Of a DNA stretch of 64,000 nucleotides, positions 7,559 through 16,995 are shown piece by piece. The notes under the pieces were generated by a model. The model was not told the origin of the DNA. It ran no database searches and worked only from the letters and a program-made list of their open reading frames with translations. Source of the DNA: Salibacterium lacus. Its GTDB lineage: Bacteria; Bacillota; Bacilli; Bacillales; Marinococcaceae. Position 1 is the first letter of the stretch. Each line of letters starts with the position of its first letter. The stretch spans positions 930,001 through 994,000 of the forward strand of contig NZ_JBHUML010000002.1 in NCBI RefSeq assembly GCF_042684865.1, in the 5' to 3' direction. The translations under genes and the position numbers were made by a program.

Positions 7559-8982
7559 ACATTCCCGTCTCCTTTGAACATTTCAATAGCTTGTTGTGCT
7601 GCAGTCTTATGGGTAACATCAGGCATAGGATAATCTTGTCCCGGGAGGCATGCTGCTCTTTCAGCTTCAGCGTCGTTCATTGTCCAGGGTTCATGAATGC
7701 AGCGCACCGGTACCTGGCTCAGCTCCGGCACATGGGTTTTGATATAGATACCGTCCGGATCAAACCTTTTGCTTTGACGTACAGGAGAAAACACCCGGAA
7801 ATATGGTGCCGCATCACTGCCTGTTGAAGCCGTCCACTGCCATCCTCCAGCGTTGGATGATGGGTCGTAATCTATGAGTTGTCTGCGGAAATAATCCTCC
7901 CCAAGTTTCCAGTCTATATGATAGTCTTTTACGAGAAAAGAAGCCGCCGCCATTCTTCCCCGGTTGTGAAGCCATCCTTCCGATTTCAATTGTCTCATGG
8001 CAGCATCTACAAATGGAAAACCAGTCCTCCCGTTTTTCCATCTCTCCCACTGCTTTTCTTGATACTCCCACTGCATATTTCGATATTTTTCGTTCATTTC
8101 CTTCTTTTTCAGATCAGGAAAATGGGCGTGGATCATATTATAGAAATCTCTCCAGGCCAGTTCAGCCAGAAACTTTTCCGCAGCAGCATTTCCCTTTTCA
8201 AGATATGGCTCCATAGCACTGTAAATAGTCCGGACCGACAATTTTCCCGTTTTTATTAACGGGGAAAGGCGGCTTGTAGCATCATCGGCAGGAATATCCC
8301 GGCTGTTTTCATAATTCGGAAGATCTTCATGAATGAAAGTTTTCATTTTTTGGATTGCTTGCTCTTCATAAACAGGATCGAACTTCCTATCCATTGATGC
8401 AGCATAAGCCTCCAATTCCTTAGCCGCCTGTTCATTTGTCGTCTGCAGAGCAGGTTCGGCCTGCCGGTGCTGAAAACGTTCCAGGCTGCATGGATAAGGC
8501 CGGGGCTTGGGGAGGGAAGCCCACATTCTGTAATAAGGCGTGAATATTTTGTAGGGACCCCCGTCTTTTTTCATTACTTCACCGGAGTGGTGAAAATGAG
8601 CATCAGAGAAGGCATAAGTATAAACCCCGTGCTGGTGGAGATATTCCCGGACATTGTTGTCCCGTTCTGCTTCCCATGCTGCTTCATCTTCGTTGAAATA
8701 TACAGCAGACAGCTCTGGTACGGCAGTAAGTAAGTTCTGGAACGCATCGTTTCCGTAGATAAAATGAAGGGTGATTCCTTTCTGTATGCATTCTGTTTCG
8801 AATGCTTTGACCTGTTCAAAAAAATAGTGGTGGTGCAGACACTTCTCTTCCAAGAATACCGGATCAACATGAAAAAAAGCAAACCAAGTCGACTCCTTGT
8901 CATACTCAAGTACGTTTTCCAGGGCATACATCGCGTAATTGTCTGTTAACCGCAGATCTCTTCTGAACCATAAAGCTTTCAT
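7555..8982 (-). CDS. phr: Deoxyribodipyrimidine photolyase
   Basis: Light-driven flavoprotein that splits cyclobutane pyrimidine dimers in DNA. The 475-residue protein has the antenna-domain start LWFRRDLRLTDNYAMY, and a FAD-binding C-terminal half with ELAWRDFYNMIH, LHNRGRMAAASFLVKD, DYDPSSNAGGWQWTASTG and APYFRVFSP, all typical of class I photolyases. The start at ATG 8982 has only a weak ribosome site. It is first in a two-gene unit with the acetyltransferase, overlapping by 4 nt. Confidence 0.93.
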   Translation of the reverse strand: MKALWFRRDLRLTDNYAMYALENVLEYDKESTWFAFFHVDPVFLEEKCLHHHYFFEQVKAFETECIQKGITLHFIYGNDAFQNLLTAVPELSAVYFNEDEAAWEAERDNNVREYLHQHGVYTYAFSDAHFHHSGEVMKKDGGPYKIFTPYYRMWASLPKPRPYPCSLERFQHRQAEPALQTTNEQAAKELEAYAASMDRKFDPVYEEQAIQKMKTFIHEDLPNYENSRDIPADDATSRLSPLIKTGKLSVRTIYSAMEPYLEKGNAAAEKFLAELAWRDFYNMIHAHFPDLKKKEMNEKYRNMQWEYQEKQWERWKNGRTGFPFVDAAMRQLKSEGWLHNRGRMAAASFLVKDYHIDWKLGEDYFRRQLIDYDPSSNAGGWQWTASTGSDAAPYFRVFSPVRQSKRFDPDGIYIKTHVPELSQVPVRCIHEPWTMNDAEAERAACLPGQDYPMPDVTHKTAAQQAIEMFKGDGNV

Positions 8983-9089
8983 GTTTTCTTAAAACCCCTT
9001 TATGCACTGCTGAATGATCATTTGATTTTTCATCCTTGAGCCATTCCCTGTTTAGGAATACAAATAACAATGCAGCCTTTTTTTTAAAA

Positions 9090-9119
9090 AAAGATCCCGA
9101 ATCAATATTCGGGATCTTT
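9090..9119 (-). terminator. Rho-independent terminator after pyc
   Basis: AAAGATCCCGAAT / ATTCGGGATCTTT forms a 13-bp stem, followed on the minus strand by a T-rich tract. It starts 29 nt beyond the pyc stop. Confidence 0.85.
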
Positions 9120-9147
9120 GAAAAGGGGGAAGGATCCCCTGTATTAT

Positions 9148-12100
9148 TTATTTCTCCAGATCAATCAGCAGATCTCCGGTTTCAATAGTGTCTCCGTCCG
9201 TGACATACACATTTTTAATTTGAGCGTCAAACGGGGCCTGAACGGTCGTTTCCATCTTCATGGCTTCTGTAATCATGAGATGGTCGCCTTTTTTCACTTT
9301 TTCCCCTTTACCCACAAGTTTTTTCACTACGGTTCCAGGCATTGAAGCGCCGATCTGATTCTCGTCTGTTTTGTCCACTTTCGGACGTTCAGCGCCGGTT
9401 GTCTGGGCGTTCTGGTCTTTGATGATAACTTCACGAGGCTGGCCGTTCAGTTCAAAGTAGACGATACGATTCCCGTCATCATGCGGTCTTGAAATGGAAA
9501 TGAGTTTTACAATCAAGGTTTTTCCCTGCTCGATTTCTACTTCAATCTCCTCACCAAGACGCAGCCCGTAAAAGAACGTTGGTGTATCGAGTACCGAAAC
9601 ATCGCCGAACTGCTGGCGGAATTTCTCAAAGTCCATATACACTTTCGGATACAGAGCATAAGAAATCATATCGTGGCTCGTTACCTGCCGGTCCAGCTTA
9701 TGATACAAATCTTCCTTGATCTCCTGGAAATTCACCAGTTCCATATTTTCACCCGGGCGGTTTGTAATCGGCTGACGGCCCTTTAGAATGATCCGCTGCA
9801 GTTCTTTCGGAAAACCTTGATAAGGCTGGCCGAGATATCCCTGGAATAGTTCTACAACCGAATCCGGAAAGTCGAGATTCTCTCCGTTTTCATAAATATC
9901 ATTTTCTGTCAGGTCATTTTGAACCATGTACAGCGCCATGTCTCCGACCACTTTGGACGAAGGCGTTACTTTGACAATGTCCCCAAACATGTCATTCACA
10001 CGGCGGTACATCTTCTTCACTTCATTCCAGCGGCCCTGCAGTCCGACTGCTTTCGCCTGCTGCTGAAGATTGCTGTACTGGCCTCCCGGCATCTCGTGTT
10101 CATAAACTTCGGTGTGTGGAGCGTTCATGCCGCTTTCGAACCCTTGATAATACTTACGGGTATAATCCCAGTACTGGCTCAGCTCTTCCAGTGCCTTAAT
10201 GTCCACTTCAGGCTGACGCGGACTTCCTTTCAATGCATAATACAGACTGTTGGCGCTCGGCTGCGAGGTGAGTCCGGCCATCGAACTGACTGCCACATCC
10301 ACAACATCGACCCCGGCTTCAATAGCGCGGGCATACGAGAAGATGCCATTTCCGCTCGTATCATGGGTGTGCAGATGAATCGGAATGTCGATTGTCTCTT
10401 TTAGTTCTGAAATCAGCTGGTAGGCAGCTTCTGGTTTCAGCAGACCAGCCATATCTTTAATTCCGAGCATATGGGCGCCCGCCTGTTCCAGTTCTTTTGC
10501 GAGACCCTTGTAGTATTTCAAATCATACTTGTCCCGTTTTGGATCGAGTATATCACCGGTATAACACATTGCAGCTTCTGCAATCTTGTTCTGCTCCCGG
10601 ACTTCGTCGATGGTAAGGCGCATGCCTTCCACCCAGTTCAGCGAATCAAAGATCCGGAACACATCGATACCGGCTGAGGCGGATTTTTCCACAAATTCCT
10701 TGATGACGTTATCCGGGTAGTTTTTATAACCGACCGCATTGGACGAACGCAGCAGCATCTGCATGAGAACGTTTGGCATTTTTTCCCGGAGAGTCAGGAG
10801 CCGTTCCCACGGATCTTCATGCAGAAAACGCATCGCTACATCAAACGTTGCTCCTCCCCACATTTCTTCCGAGAAAAGATTAGGAAGCAGGCGGGCTGTT
10901 GGTTCAGCAGCCTTTTTCAAATCATTTGTACGGAAACGGGTGGCCAGAAGCGACTGATGGGCGTCTCGGAACGTGGTATCTGTCAAAAGCACTTCTTTTT
11001 GGCTTTTCACCCAATCCGCGAGGCCTTCAGGTCCCTTTTGATCCAGAATTTGCTTCGCTCCTTCCGGAAACGGTTCGCTTTTTTTAATTTCAGGCAGTTC
11101 AGGCTGTTCAAAAACTGGTTTTTTTGCGTCTTCAAGACCCGGATAGCCGTTGACGATGGTTTCTCCGATAAAGCTGAGCATTTTCGTTCCGCGGTCTTTT
11201 CGTTTTGGAAAGACAAACAGCTCCGGAGCGGAATCAATGAAGGACGTATCATAAGTGCCGGCCAGAAACTGCTCATGCTGAACGACATTTTCCAGAAACG
11301 CAATGTTCGTTTTGATACCACGGATTCGGAATTCGCGGAGATTTCGAAGCATTTTTGCTGCTGCTCCCTCAAAATTCAGAGCCCAGGTGGAAACTTTAAC
11401 GAGTAGTGAATCATAATGAGGTGTGATGACCGCTCCCTGGAATCCGTTTCCAGCGTCAAGTCTCACACCAAATCCACCGCTTGAACGGTACGCGTTAATC
11501 CGTCCGGTGTCCGGAAGAAAATTGTTCGCTGGATCTTCTGTTGTTACGCGGGACTGAATAGCGTAACCGTGCGTGCGGATATCCTTCTGTTCAGGAATCG
11601 CAAGCTCTTTTCCGTGCAGAGATTTCCCTGCTGCAATATAAAGCTGGGACTGAACAATGTCGACGCCGGTAACCAATTCCGTAATCGTATGCTCCACCTG
11701 TACACGCGGGTTTACTTCAATGAAGAAAAATTCTTCTTTTTCGTTCACAAGAAATTCCACTGTACCTGCATTGTAGTAATTGATGTTTTCGGCGAGTTTC
11801 ACAGCTGCAGCGCTGATGTTTTCCCGAAGTTCCTCACTCAGTGCAACACTGGGTGCCACTTCCACCACTTTCTGGTGGCGGCGCTGTACGGAACAATCCC
11901 GTTCATAAAGATGAACAATGTTACCGTCATGATCCCCAAGAATCTGCACTTCAATGTGCTTTGGATTTTCAATGAATTTTTCCACGTAGACAATGTCACT
12001 GCCAAAAGCCGACTTAGCCTCGGATTTTGCGCGGTCATAAGAATCTTCCAGTGCTTCCCGGCTGCGGACAATTCTCATACCTCGTCCGCCTCCGCCAAGA

Positions 12101-12597
12101 GATGCTTTGATAATAAACGGATAGCCGTGCTTGTCGGCAAACTGTTTCACTTCATCCAGTCCCGATACAGGACCGTCACTTCCCGGGATGACTGGAATTC
12201 CAGCTTCAATCGCGGTCTCTCTTGCACGCACTTTATCTCCGAACATATGAAGATGTTCTGTGCCGGGGCCGATAAATATAATGCCTTCTTCTTTACAACG
12301 CTCGGCAAACTGGAGGTTTTCCGACAGAAAACCGTAGCCGGGATGGATAGCGTCGACATTCGTGGCCTTTGCTGTCTCTATAATACTTTCAATATCGAGA
12401 TAGGCATCAATCGGTTTCTGTCCTTCCCCGACCAGATACGCTTCATCTGCTTTATAGCGGTGAAATGCGCCGGTATCTTCCTGAGAATAAACAGCCACCG
12501 TGCGGATATGTAATTCTGTGCACGCACGGAAGATTCTGATGGCTATTTCACCCCGGTTGGCTACCATTACCTTTTGAATATTTCCCAAGCCGTTCAT
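9148..12597 (-). CDS. pyc: Pyruvate carboxylase
   Basis: Biotin enzyme that carboxylates pyruvate to oxaloacetate, refilling the TCA cycle. The order is biotin carboxylase (residues 1 to about 450, KASLGGGGRGMR, EVNPRVQVEHTITE), carboxyltransferase (about 530-850, DTTFRDAHQSLLATR; metal-binding LHTHDTSG), PYC/OADA domain and a C-terminal biotinyl domain with the biotin lysine in EAMKMET. The ATG at 12597 is chosen because CCAAGGAGGAATTTG directly precedes it, although the frame is open to 12642; this gives 1149 residues, the normal length. It is a single-gene unit with its own promoter and terminator. Confidence 0.98.
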   Translation of the reverse strand: MNGLGNIQKVMVANRGEIAIRIFRACTELHIRTVAVYSQEDTGAFHRYKADEAYLVGEGQKPIDAYLDIESIIETAKATNVDAIHPGYGFLSENLQFAERCKEEGIIFIGPGTEHLHMFGDKVRARETAIEAGIPVIPGSDGPVSGLDEVKQFADKHGYPFIIKASLGGGGRGMRIVRSREALEDSYDRAKSEAKSAFGSDIVYVEKFIENPKHIEVQILGDHDGNIVHLYERDCSVQRRHQKVVEVAPSVALSEELRENISAAAVKLAENINYYNAGTVEFLVNEKEEFFFIEVNPRVQVEHTITELVTGVDIVQSQLYIAAGKSLHGKELAIPEQKDIRTHGYAIQSRVTTEDPANNFLPDTGRINAYRSSGGFGVRLDAGNGFQGAVITPHYDSLLVKVSTWALNFEGAAAKMLRNLREFRIRGIKTNIAFLENVVQHEQFLAGTYDTSFIDSAPELFVFPKRKDRGTKMLSFIGETIVNGYPGLEDAKKPVFEQPELPEIKKSEPFPEGAKQILDQKGPEGLADWVKSQKEVLLTDTTFRDAHQSLLATRFRTNDLKKAAEPTARLLPNLFSEEMWGGATFDVAMRFLHEDPWERLLTLREKMPNVLMQMLLRSSNAVGYKNYPDNVIKEFVEKSASAGIDVFRIFDSLNWVEGMRLTIDEVREQNKIAEAAMCYTGDILDPKRDKYDLKYYKGLAKELEQAGAHMLGIKDMAGLLKPEAAYQLISELKETIDIPIHLHTHDTSGNGIFSYARAIEAGVDVVDVAVSSMAGLTSQPSANSLYYALKGSPRQPEVDIKALEELSQYWDYTRKYYQGFESGMNAPHTEVYEHEMPGGQYSNLQQQAKAVGLQGRWNEVKKMYRRVNDMFGDIVKVTPSSKVVGDMALYMVQNDLTENDIYENGENLDFPDSVVELFQGYLGQPYQGFPKELQRIILKGRQPITNRPGENMELVNFQEIKEDLYHKLDRQVTSHDMISYALYPKVYMDFEKFRQQFGDVSVLDTPTFFYGLRLGEEIEVEIEQGKTLIVKLISISRPHDDGNRIVYFELNGQPREVIIKDQNAQTTGAERPKVDKTDENQIGASMPGTVVKKLVGKGEKVKKGDHLMITEAMKMETTVQAPFDAQIKNVYVTDGDTIETGDLLIDLEK

Positions 12598-12681
12598 CAA
12601 ATTCCTCCTTGGTAAAGTTACTCTCCATGACGTAAACCGCAATGGAGATCTTTTTCAATCAGACAATTCTAAATATATTTT

Positions 12682-12709
12682 ATCATAACACTTTCAGCAT
12701 ATCTGTCAA
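12682..12709 (-). promoter_or_regulatory. Sigma-A promoter for pyc
   Basis: On the minus strand a perfect TTGACA (12704-12709), 16-nt spacer and TATGAT (12682-12687), about 85 nt upstream of the pyc ATG. No gene is visible between 12598 and 12802, where B. subtilis has ftsW next to pycA. Confidence 0.7.
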
Positions 12710-12802
12710 AAAATTGCGTATTTCATCACTTCCTATTCATGATGGCTTTTTCCTTTAACTGGAATATATTATGCGTTTTCAAAAAAGGGAAAGCAGGAGG
12801 TA

Positions 12803-12842
12803 AAAAAGAACCAAGCTATTCCTTGGAATAGCCTGGTTCTTC
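12803..12842 (-). terminator. Terminator after ylaN
   Basis: AAGAACCAAGCTATTCC and GGAATAGCCTGGTTCTT pair over about 17 bp with one mismatch, directly after the ylaN stop, followed by a T tract on the minus strand. Confidence 0.85.
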
Positions 12843-13127
12843 TTATTTCCCCGCAAGTGCTGCTTCGTGAAAGGCAGCCAGTTTCCGCTCCAGTTCTGAT
12901 AATATCTGCTTTCCTGTGTCTTCATCTATCAAATTCAGGCGGATGGCAAAATCAATTTCACGGGAAAGACCAAACATCTGCGTATCCAGAACCTCTTCGT
13001 ATAGAGGGCACTGAGGCAGTGTGAGGTTGTCCATCTGTACTTCGATTAATTTCCGGATCCGTTCTGCGTCAGCTTTAAGCAGAGCATATGCTTTCTCTTT
13101 ATGTTCCGTCTGCGCCTCAACGCTCAA
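12843..13127 (-). CDS. ylaN: YlaN family protein (UPF0358)
   Basis: A 94-residue helical cytoplasmic protein with the conserved YlaN core (ADAERIRKLIEVQMDNLT, QCPLYEEVLDTQMFGLSREI, FAIRLNLI). Work on B. subtilis and Staphylococcus aureus homologues describes YlaN as an iron-responsive partner of the repressor Fur, needed under iron limitation; nothing in this window tests that. It starts with TTG (13127) after AGGAGGGATCACC. It lies downstream of the glutaminase gene on the same strand, as ylaM-ylaN do in B. subtilis. Confidence 0.93.
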   Translation of the reverse strand: MSVEAQTEHKEKAYALLKADAERIRKLIEVQMDNLTLPQCPLYEEVLDTQMFGLSREIDFAIRLNLIDEDTGKQILSELERKLAAFHEAALAGK

Positions 13128-13249
13128 GGTGATCCCTCCTGTTCATTTACTCCTGTCACCTATCATATCGACTGCCGGAGAAAAATGCAACAGAACACAG
13201 GAAAGAACCCTTTAAAAATTTAGAAAAATCGGCGGGGAAACCCTTTTCT

Positions 13250-14191
13250 TCATAGCCGCCCTGAAAAAATGCTCAGTTGAAAATCGGATGAAAGTTTTTC
13301 AAGAAGACGCGTCCCAGCGGCACTATTACCATGTGAATCAAGCGGCGGGCTGTAAACACCAATCCCTGTGCCATCCGGAAGACTGCCGAGCAGCGCCCCG
13401 GACACCCCGCTTTTGCATGGAATTCCCGCTTTTATTGCAAAAGAACCGGACGCGTCATACATGCCGCACGTCACCATAAAAGTCGTTACCATTTCAGCAG
13501 TCCAGGCCGGTATCAAATATTCCCCGGTTTCCGGATCCCGTCCGTCTGCACCAAGGACACTTCCTATCCGGGCCAGGTCACAGCTGTTCACTCTGACAGA
13601 ACACAGATTGATATACGTATTTAGTACATCCTCCACTTCATTTTCCAGTACATGGTGACTTTTCAGAAAATAGCAGAGTGCACGATTAAGATCGGAATGA
13701 TTTCGTTCAGATGCTGCTGTTTCGGCACATATATCAACATCCGGATTGGCAGTAATCTGCTGAATAAAACGGAGGAACCTATGTACGACAGCATCCGGTT
13801 TGTTTCCCTCCAACAGGTCTGCAACGACGAGGGCCCCGGCATTTATCATCGGATTTAACGGTTTGGCCGGTTTTTCTTTTTCCAGCGCCTGAATGGAATG
13901 AAAAGGGTTGCCGGACGGCTCCATTCCAACTCTGGAGAACACTTCTTCCTCTCCTCTATCCATTAATGCGAGGGCCAGGCTGATGACTTTCGCTGTACTT
14001 TGAAGCGTGAAACGAACGCCGGTATCTCCTGCTTCTTCCCTTTCTCTCCCGTGATGAACCACACAGGCGAACGCATCCGGATCTGCCTGCTGCAAAGCAG
14101 GGATATAGGATGCAACGCTCCCTTTGCCGGCTTCGGACTGCACAGCTTCCATGTATGAGGCTAACGCATTTTTCTGAATGAAAAGAGACAT
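13250..14191 (-). CDS. glsA: Glutaminase (YlaM type)
   Basis: Hydrolyses glutamine to glutamate and ammonia in the cytoplasm. The 313-residue protein belongs to the serine-dependent beta-lactamase-like glutaminase family, with the S-x-x-K nucleophile motif STAKVISLALAL, PLNPMINAGAL, a Tyr-containing YDASGSFA stretch and the Gly-rich C-terminal GVSGALLGSLP. The length matches bacterial GlsA. It starts with ATG at 14191 after GAGGAG. B. subtilis has its second glutaminase, ylaM, at the same place beside ylaN, so this copy is probably its orthologue. Confidence 0.95.
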   Translation of the reverse strand: MSLFIQKNALASYMEAVQSEAGKGSVASYIPALQQADPDAFACVVHHGREREEAGDTGVRFTLQSTAKVISLALALMDRGEEEVFSRVGMEPSGNPFHSIQALEKEKPAKPLNPMINAGALVVADLLEGNKPDAVVHRFLRFIQQITANPDVDICAETAASERNHSDLNRALCYFLKSHHVLENEVEDVLNTYINLCSVRVNSCDLARIGSVLGADGRDPETGEYLIPAWTAEMVTTFMVTCGMYDASGSFAIKAGIPCKSGVSGALLGSLPDGTGIGVYSPPLDSHGNSAAGTRLLEKLSSDFQLSIFSGRL

Positions 14192-14326
14192 TGTGTTTTC
14201 ACACTCCTCGAAACAGCGCTCCTCGTCTGTTTTTTATATTTATAGTGTGAACCAAGCTGTCTGCTCTCATACAACGAAAAAAATATGTTAGGATGAAAAA
14301 GATATAATGAGAAGGAGGGCGTTTTT

Positions 14327-14830
14327 TTGGATTTTATTGTTTTTATACATGGGAATGTTAAGTATACGATCACCATTGACCCCACCGTCTGGATTTTCGA
14401 CGAAAGAAAAATTGACTTGAATACGTGGGAAGGTGAAGAAAAAAGAAAGGAAGAAGAATGGGAAGCTTATAAAAAATCTGTCTCTGAACAATTCGACAAG
14501 GATATCACAAAGGGAGTCGAGGCTCCAGCCAAGACACGAACCAATGAAGCACGTTCCAAAAAAGAACAGCTGATTCACGGAACATTCGGTATTCCATTTG
14601 GATCTTTCATTGGAAACGCAGGACCGGAAAGTTCAGCCACCCGGGTGATGATCGAAACCTCCGGCGGCGATGAGTATGAAGTTGCCCTTGAAGACGCCTT
14701 CCATTTGGTGGCCGGTTTTTCGGAAAACGGGGAACCGTTGAAAGAAACAGGACCAATTCATCTTTATTACGGGGATGGAAGCAATAAAGAAAACCCCATC
14801 ACGTATGTGACGGGGCTCAGAGTCGAATAA
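14327..14830 (+). CDS. ylaL: YlaL family protein
   Basis: A 167-residue cytoplasmic protein resembling Bacillus YlaL, which is sometimes annotated as a peptidyl-prolyl isomerase without clear proof. The N-terminal half is charged and helical (ERKIDLNTWEGEEKRKEEEW), with a basic patch before a C-terminal beta-rich part (GPIHLYYGDGS, PITYVTGLRVE). No catalytic motif is recognised. The start is TTG at 14327, placed by the strong GAAGGAGGGC at 14311-14320. It is convergent with the PhoH gene, 27 nt away, and divergent from glutaminase. The identity rests mostly on synteny. Confidence 0.75.
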   Translation: MDFIVFIHGNVKYTITIDPTVWIFDERKIDLNTWEGEEKRKEEEWEAYKKSVSEQFDKDITKGVEAPAKTRTNEARSKKEQLIHGTFGIPFGSFIGNAGPESSATRVMIETSGGDEYEVALEDAFHLVAGFSENGEPLKETGPIHLYYGDGSNKENPITYVTGLRVE

Positions 14831-14857
14831 AAGAAACGGTTGTCCGGGCTGCCGGTG

Positions 14858-16186
14858 TTACAAAATATCGGCAGCGAGTTGGGCAAGACCGGAGCGTTCT
14901 CCTTTTTCCAGTTTTACATGCCCTCCCACCGCCTGATCCTTGAATTTTTCGACAACGTAGGAGAGACCGTTATTCAGCTCATCCAGATAAGGATGGTCAA
15001 TCTGACCGGGATCTCCCATAAATATGATCTTACTGCGTTCACCAACCCTTGTTAAGATGGTTTTCACTTCATGTTTCGTTAAGTTCTGAGCTTCATCGAT
15101 GATAATAAACTGTTCCGGGATACTCCGCCCTCTTATATAAGTCAGGGCTTCCACCTGGATGGATCCCATTCCGGCAAGAATCTGGTCGATTTCCCCCGGT
15201 TTTTTTGTGTTAAACAGATATTCCAGATTATCAAAAACCGGCTGCATCCACGGGCGCAGTTTTTCCTCTTTTTCTCCCGGGAGAAATCCGATGTCTTTTC
15301 CCATAGGCACCACGGGCCTGGCCACGAGCAGTTTATTGTACATACCGATATCTTCCGTCTGAAAAAGACCTGCTGCCAGAGAAATCAGTGTTTTGCCCGT
15401 CCCGGCTTTCCCGGTCAGTGTGACGAGCGGGATATCATCGCGCAGGAGCAGTTCCATCGCCATCTTCTGTTCTACATTTCTAGGATGAATTCCCCAGATC
15501 TGTTCCGATTCATGAAAAAACGGGCGCAGCGATTTCCCCTTTTCATCAGCTTTAGCCACAGCAGAAGCAGAACTTCCCAAAGCGTCCTTTAAAATGACAA
15601 ATTGATGCGGATACAGCTGCTCCATTCCTATTTCAGAAACAGGCAGGCTCTGCGTTTGATAAAACTGGTTCAAGGTGTCTTTTGTAACTTTACTGTAGAG
15701 TTTACCTTTATAAATATGATCAAGCTCGGTGACTCTGTCGTTCAGAAAGTCTTCTGCTTTAATGTCAAGAGCATCCGCCTTTACCCGGACGAGTGCATCT
15801 TTGCTGACGATAACTACGTTCCGGTGAGTTTCGTTTTTTTCCTGTTCCGCCTGCAGATTCATGGCAACGGCGAGAATCCGGTTGTCATTGGTCATCTCTG
15901 CAAACGTCTCCCGTAAAAAGTGGAAGGAACGGTGATTCAATTCAACCCTGATTTTTCCTCCGCCTTCCAGAGGAACCCCTTCATGCAGCATTCCTTTATT
16001 ACGGAGACCATCAAGGATTCTCGATACTTCCCTCGCATTTCGTCCAAGCTCATCCATGTACCTCTTCTTGGCGTCTATTTCCTCCAGCACCACAGCTGGA
16101 ATAACAACTTCGTTTTCTTCAAATTGAAAAAGGGCCCGCGGCTCCTGCAGTAAAACATTTGTGTCCAGGACATATATTTTTTCCAA
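14858..16186 (-). CDS. ylaK: PhoH family ATPase with PIN domain (YlaK)
   Basis: A 442-residue protein with an N-terminal PIN nuclease-like domain (VLDTNVLLQEP start; acidic residues through about 140) and a C-terminal PhoH P-loop ATPase with Walker A GKAGTGKT near residue 260, ARPVVPMGKDIGFLPGEKEEK and the Walker B-like IIDEAQN. PIN-PhoH proteins are thought to act on RNA; the exact role is not settled. The start is TTG at 16186 after GGGAGGAACTG. The length equals B. subtilis YlaK and the neighbours agree. Confidence 0.94.
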   Translation of the reverse strand: MEKIYVLDTNVLLQEPRALFQFEENEVVIPAVVLEEIDAKKRYMDELGRNAREVSRILDGLRNKGMLHEGVPLEGGGKIRVELNHRSFHFLRETFAEMTNDNRILAVAMNLQAEQEKNETHRNVVIVSKDALVRVKADALDIKAEDFLNDRVTELDHIYKGKLYSKVTKDTLNQFYQTQSLPVSEIGMEQLYPHQFVILKDALGSSASAVAKADEKGKSLRPFFHESEQIWGIHPRNVEQKMAMELLLRDDIPLVTLTGKAGTGKTLISLAAGLFQTEDIGMYNKLLVARPVVPMGKDIGFLPGEKEEKLRPWMQPVFDNLEYLFNTKKPGEIDQILAGMGSIQVEALTYIRGRSIPEQFIIIDEAQNLTKHEVKTILTRVGERSKIIFMGDPGQIDHPYLDELNNGLSYVVEKFKDQAVGGHVKLEKGERSGLAQLAADIL

Positions 16187-16352
16187 AGCAGTTCCTCCCT
16201 ATTCAAATATGAAACAGTATACCGTCGTTCTTTTGCATAAAACGCGGACGGAGGACAATACAACGAAAGATTAAAAACGGCCTTGTTCTTTCATATGCTT
16301 CAACTTGGACAATATTGACGTAAAAAATACTCGACTTTTTATATCTAACGCA

Positions 16353-16817
16353 TTATTCACTGGAAGCGCTTTTCATTGCATCCATGACCTGGTTGTCCAA
16401 TTTCAGTGCTGCTTCAGCATCATAGGTTTTTTCAAATTGCGGGTCATTGACAATTTTGGCGCCGTAAAACATAATATCTTTCACTTCCTTGACATGGCAC
16501 TCGATTAATCCCAGTTTAATCGGCATGTCTTCCACCTCTTCAGAGATGATGGTTCCTTTTCCGGAAATAGCATACGTGGACCCGCTGCCGATAAACGTAA
16601 TAACAATCTGATTATTTTGTCTCAGGTTATCCAGAATGGCGGACCGGCTTTCCACGCAGAACCGGACTGTCTTTGAGTCCATGGCATAAAGCCAGGAAAT
16701 GGCACTAACGCTCGGTGCATTCGTCTCATGATCGATGGTGGATAAAGTGACGTAACGTTCCTGTCGGAGCAGAGTCAACAACTCCTCAGTCAAGCATGTT
16801 TCCACATGATTCGGCAC
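16353..16817 (-). CDS. Pyridoxamine 5'-phosphate oxidase-like (split-barrel flavin) protein
   Basis: A 154-residue single-domain protein of the FMN-binding split-barrel/PNPOx-like fold (RYVTLSTIDHETNAPSVSAI, RSAILDNLRQNNQIVITFIG, ISGKGTII). Members bind flavins, heme or F420 and have diverse functions; the substrate is unknown. The frame is open to 16919, but GTG at 16817 follows AAAGGAGGGGCTGAAT and gives the normal N-terminus PNHVETCLTEE. It occupies the place where B. subtilis carries the lipoprotein gene ylaJ, between ylaI and ylaK. Confidence 0.8.
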   Translation of the reverse strand: MPNHVETCLTEELLTLLRQERYVTLSTIDHETNAPSVSAISWLYAMDSKTVRFCVESRSAILDNLRQNNQIVITFIGSGSTYAISGKGTIISEEVEDMPIKLGLIECHVKEVKDIMFYGAKIVNDPQFEKTYDAEAALKLDNQVMDAMKSASSE

Positions 16818-16995
16818 ATTCAGCCCCTCCTTTTTTTGAAGCGGTGCATTCCATTCTCTGTATAAGCTGGTCAGAGGAAGGAATCTTTCAGCAGCCATCC
16901 TGAAGACTTTCATCCCCAAGTCAATATGTACTGCTCTACTGCTATGTTATAATGAAACAGCCCTTTTTTCAAAGGGAAGCATCTGGAGGGATAGT

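Noticed and set aside
11569..12513. 314-codon open frame opposite pyc
   Set aside because: Entirely antisense to the biotin carboxylase domain of pyc, Phe/His-rich composition and no ribosome site; a shadow of the coding strand.
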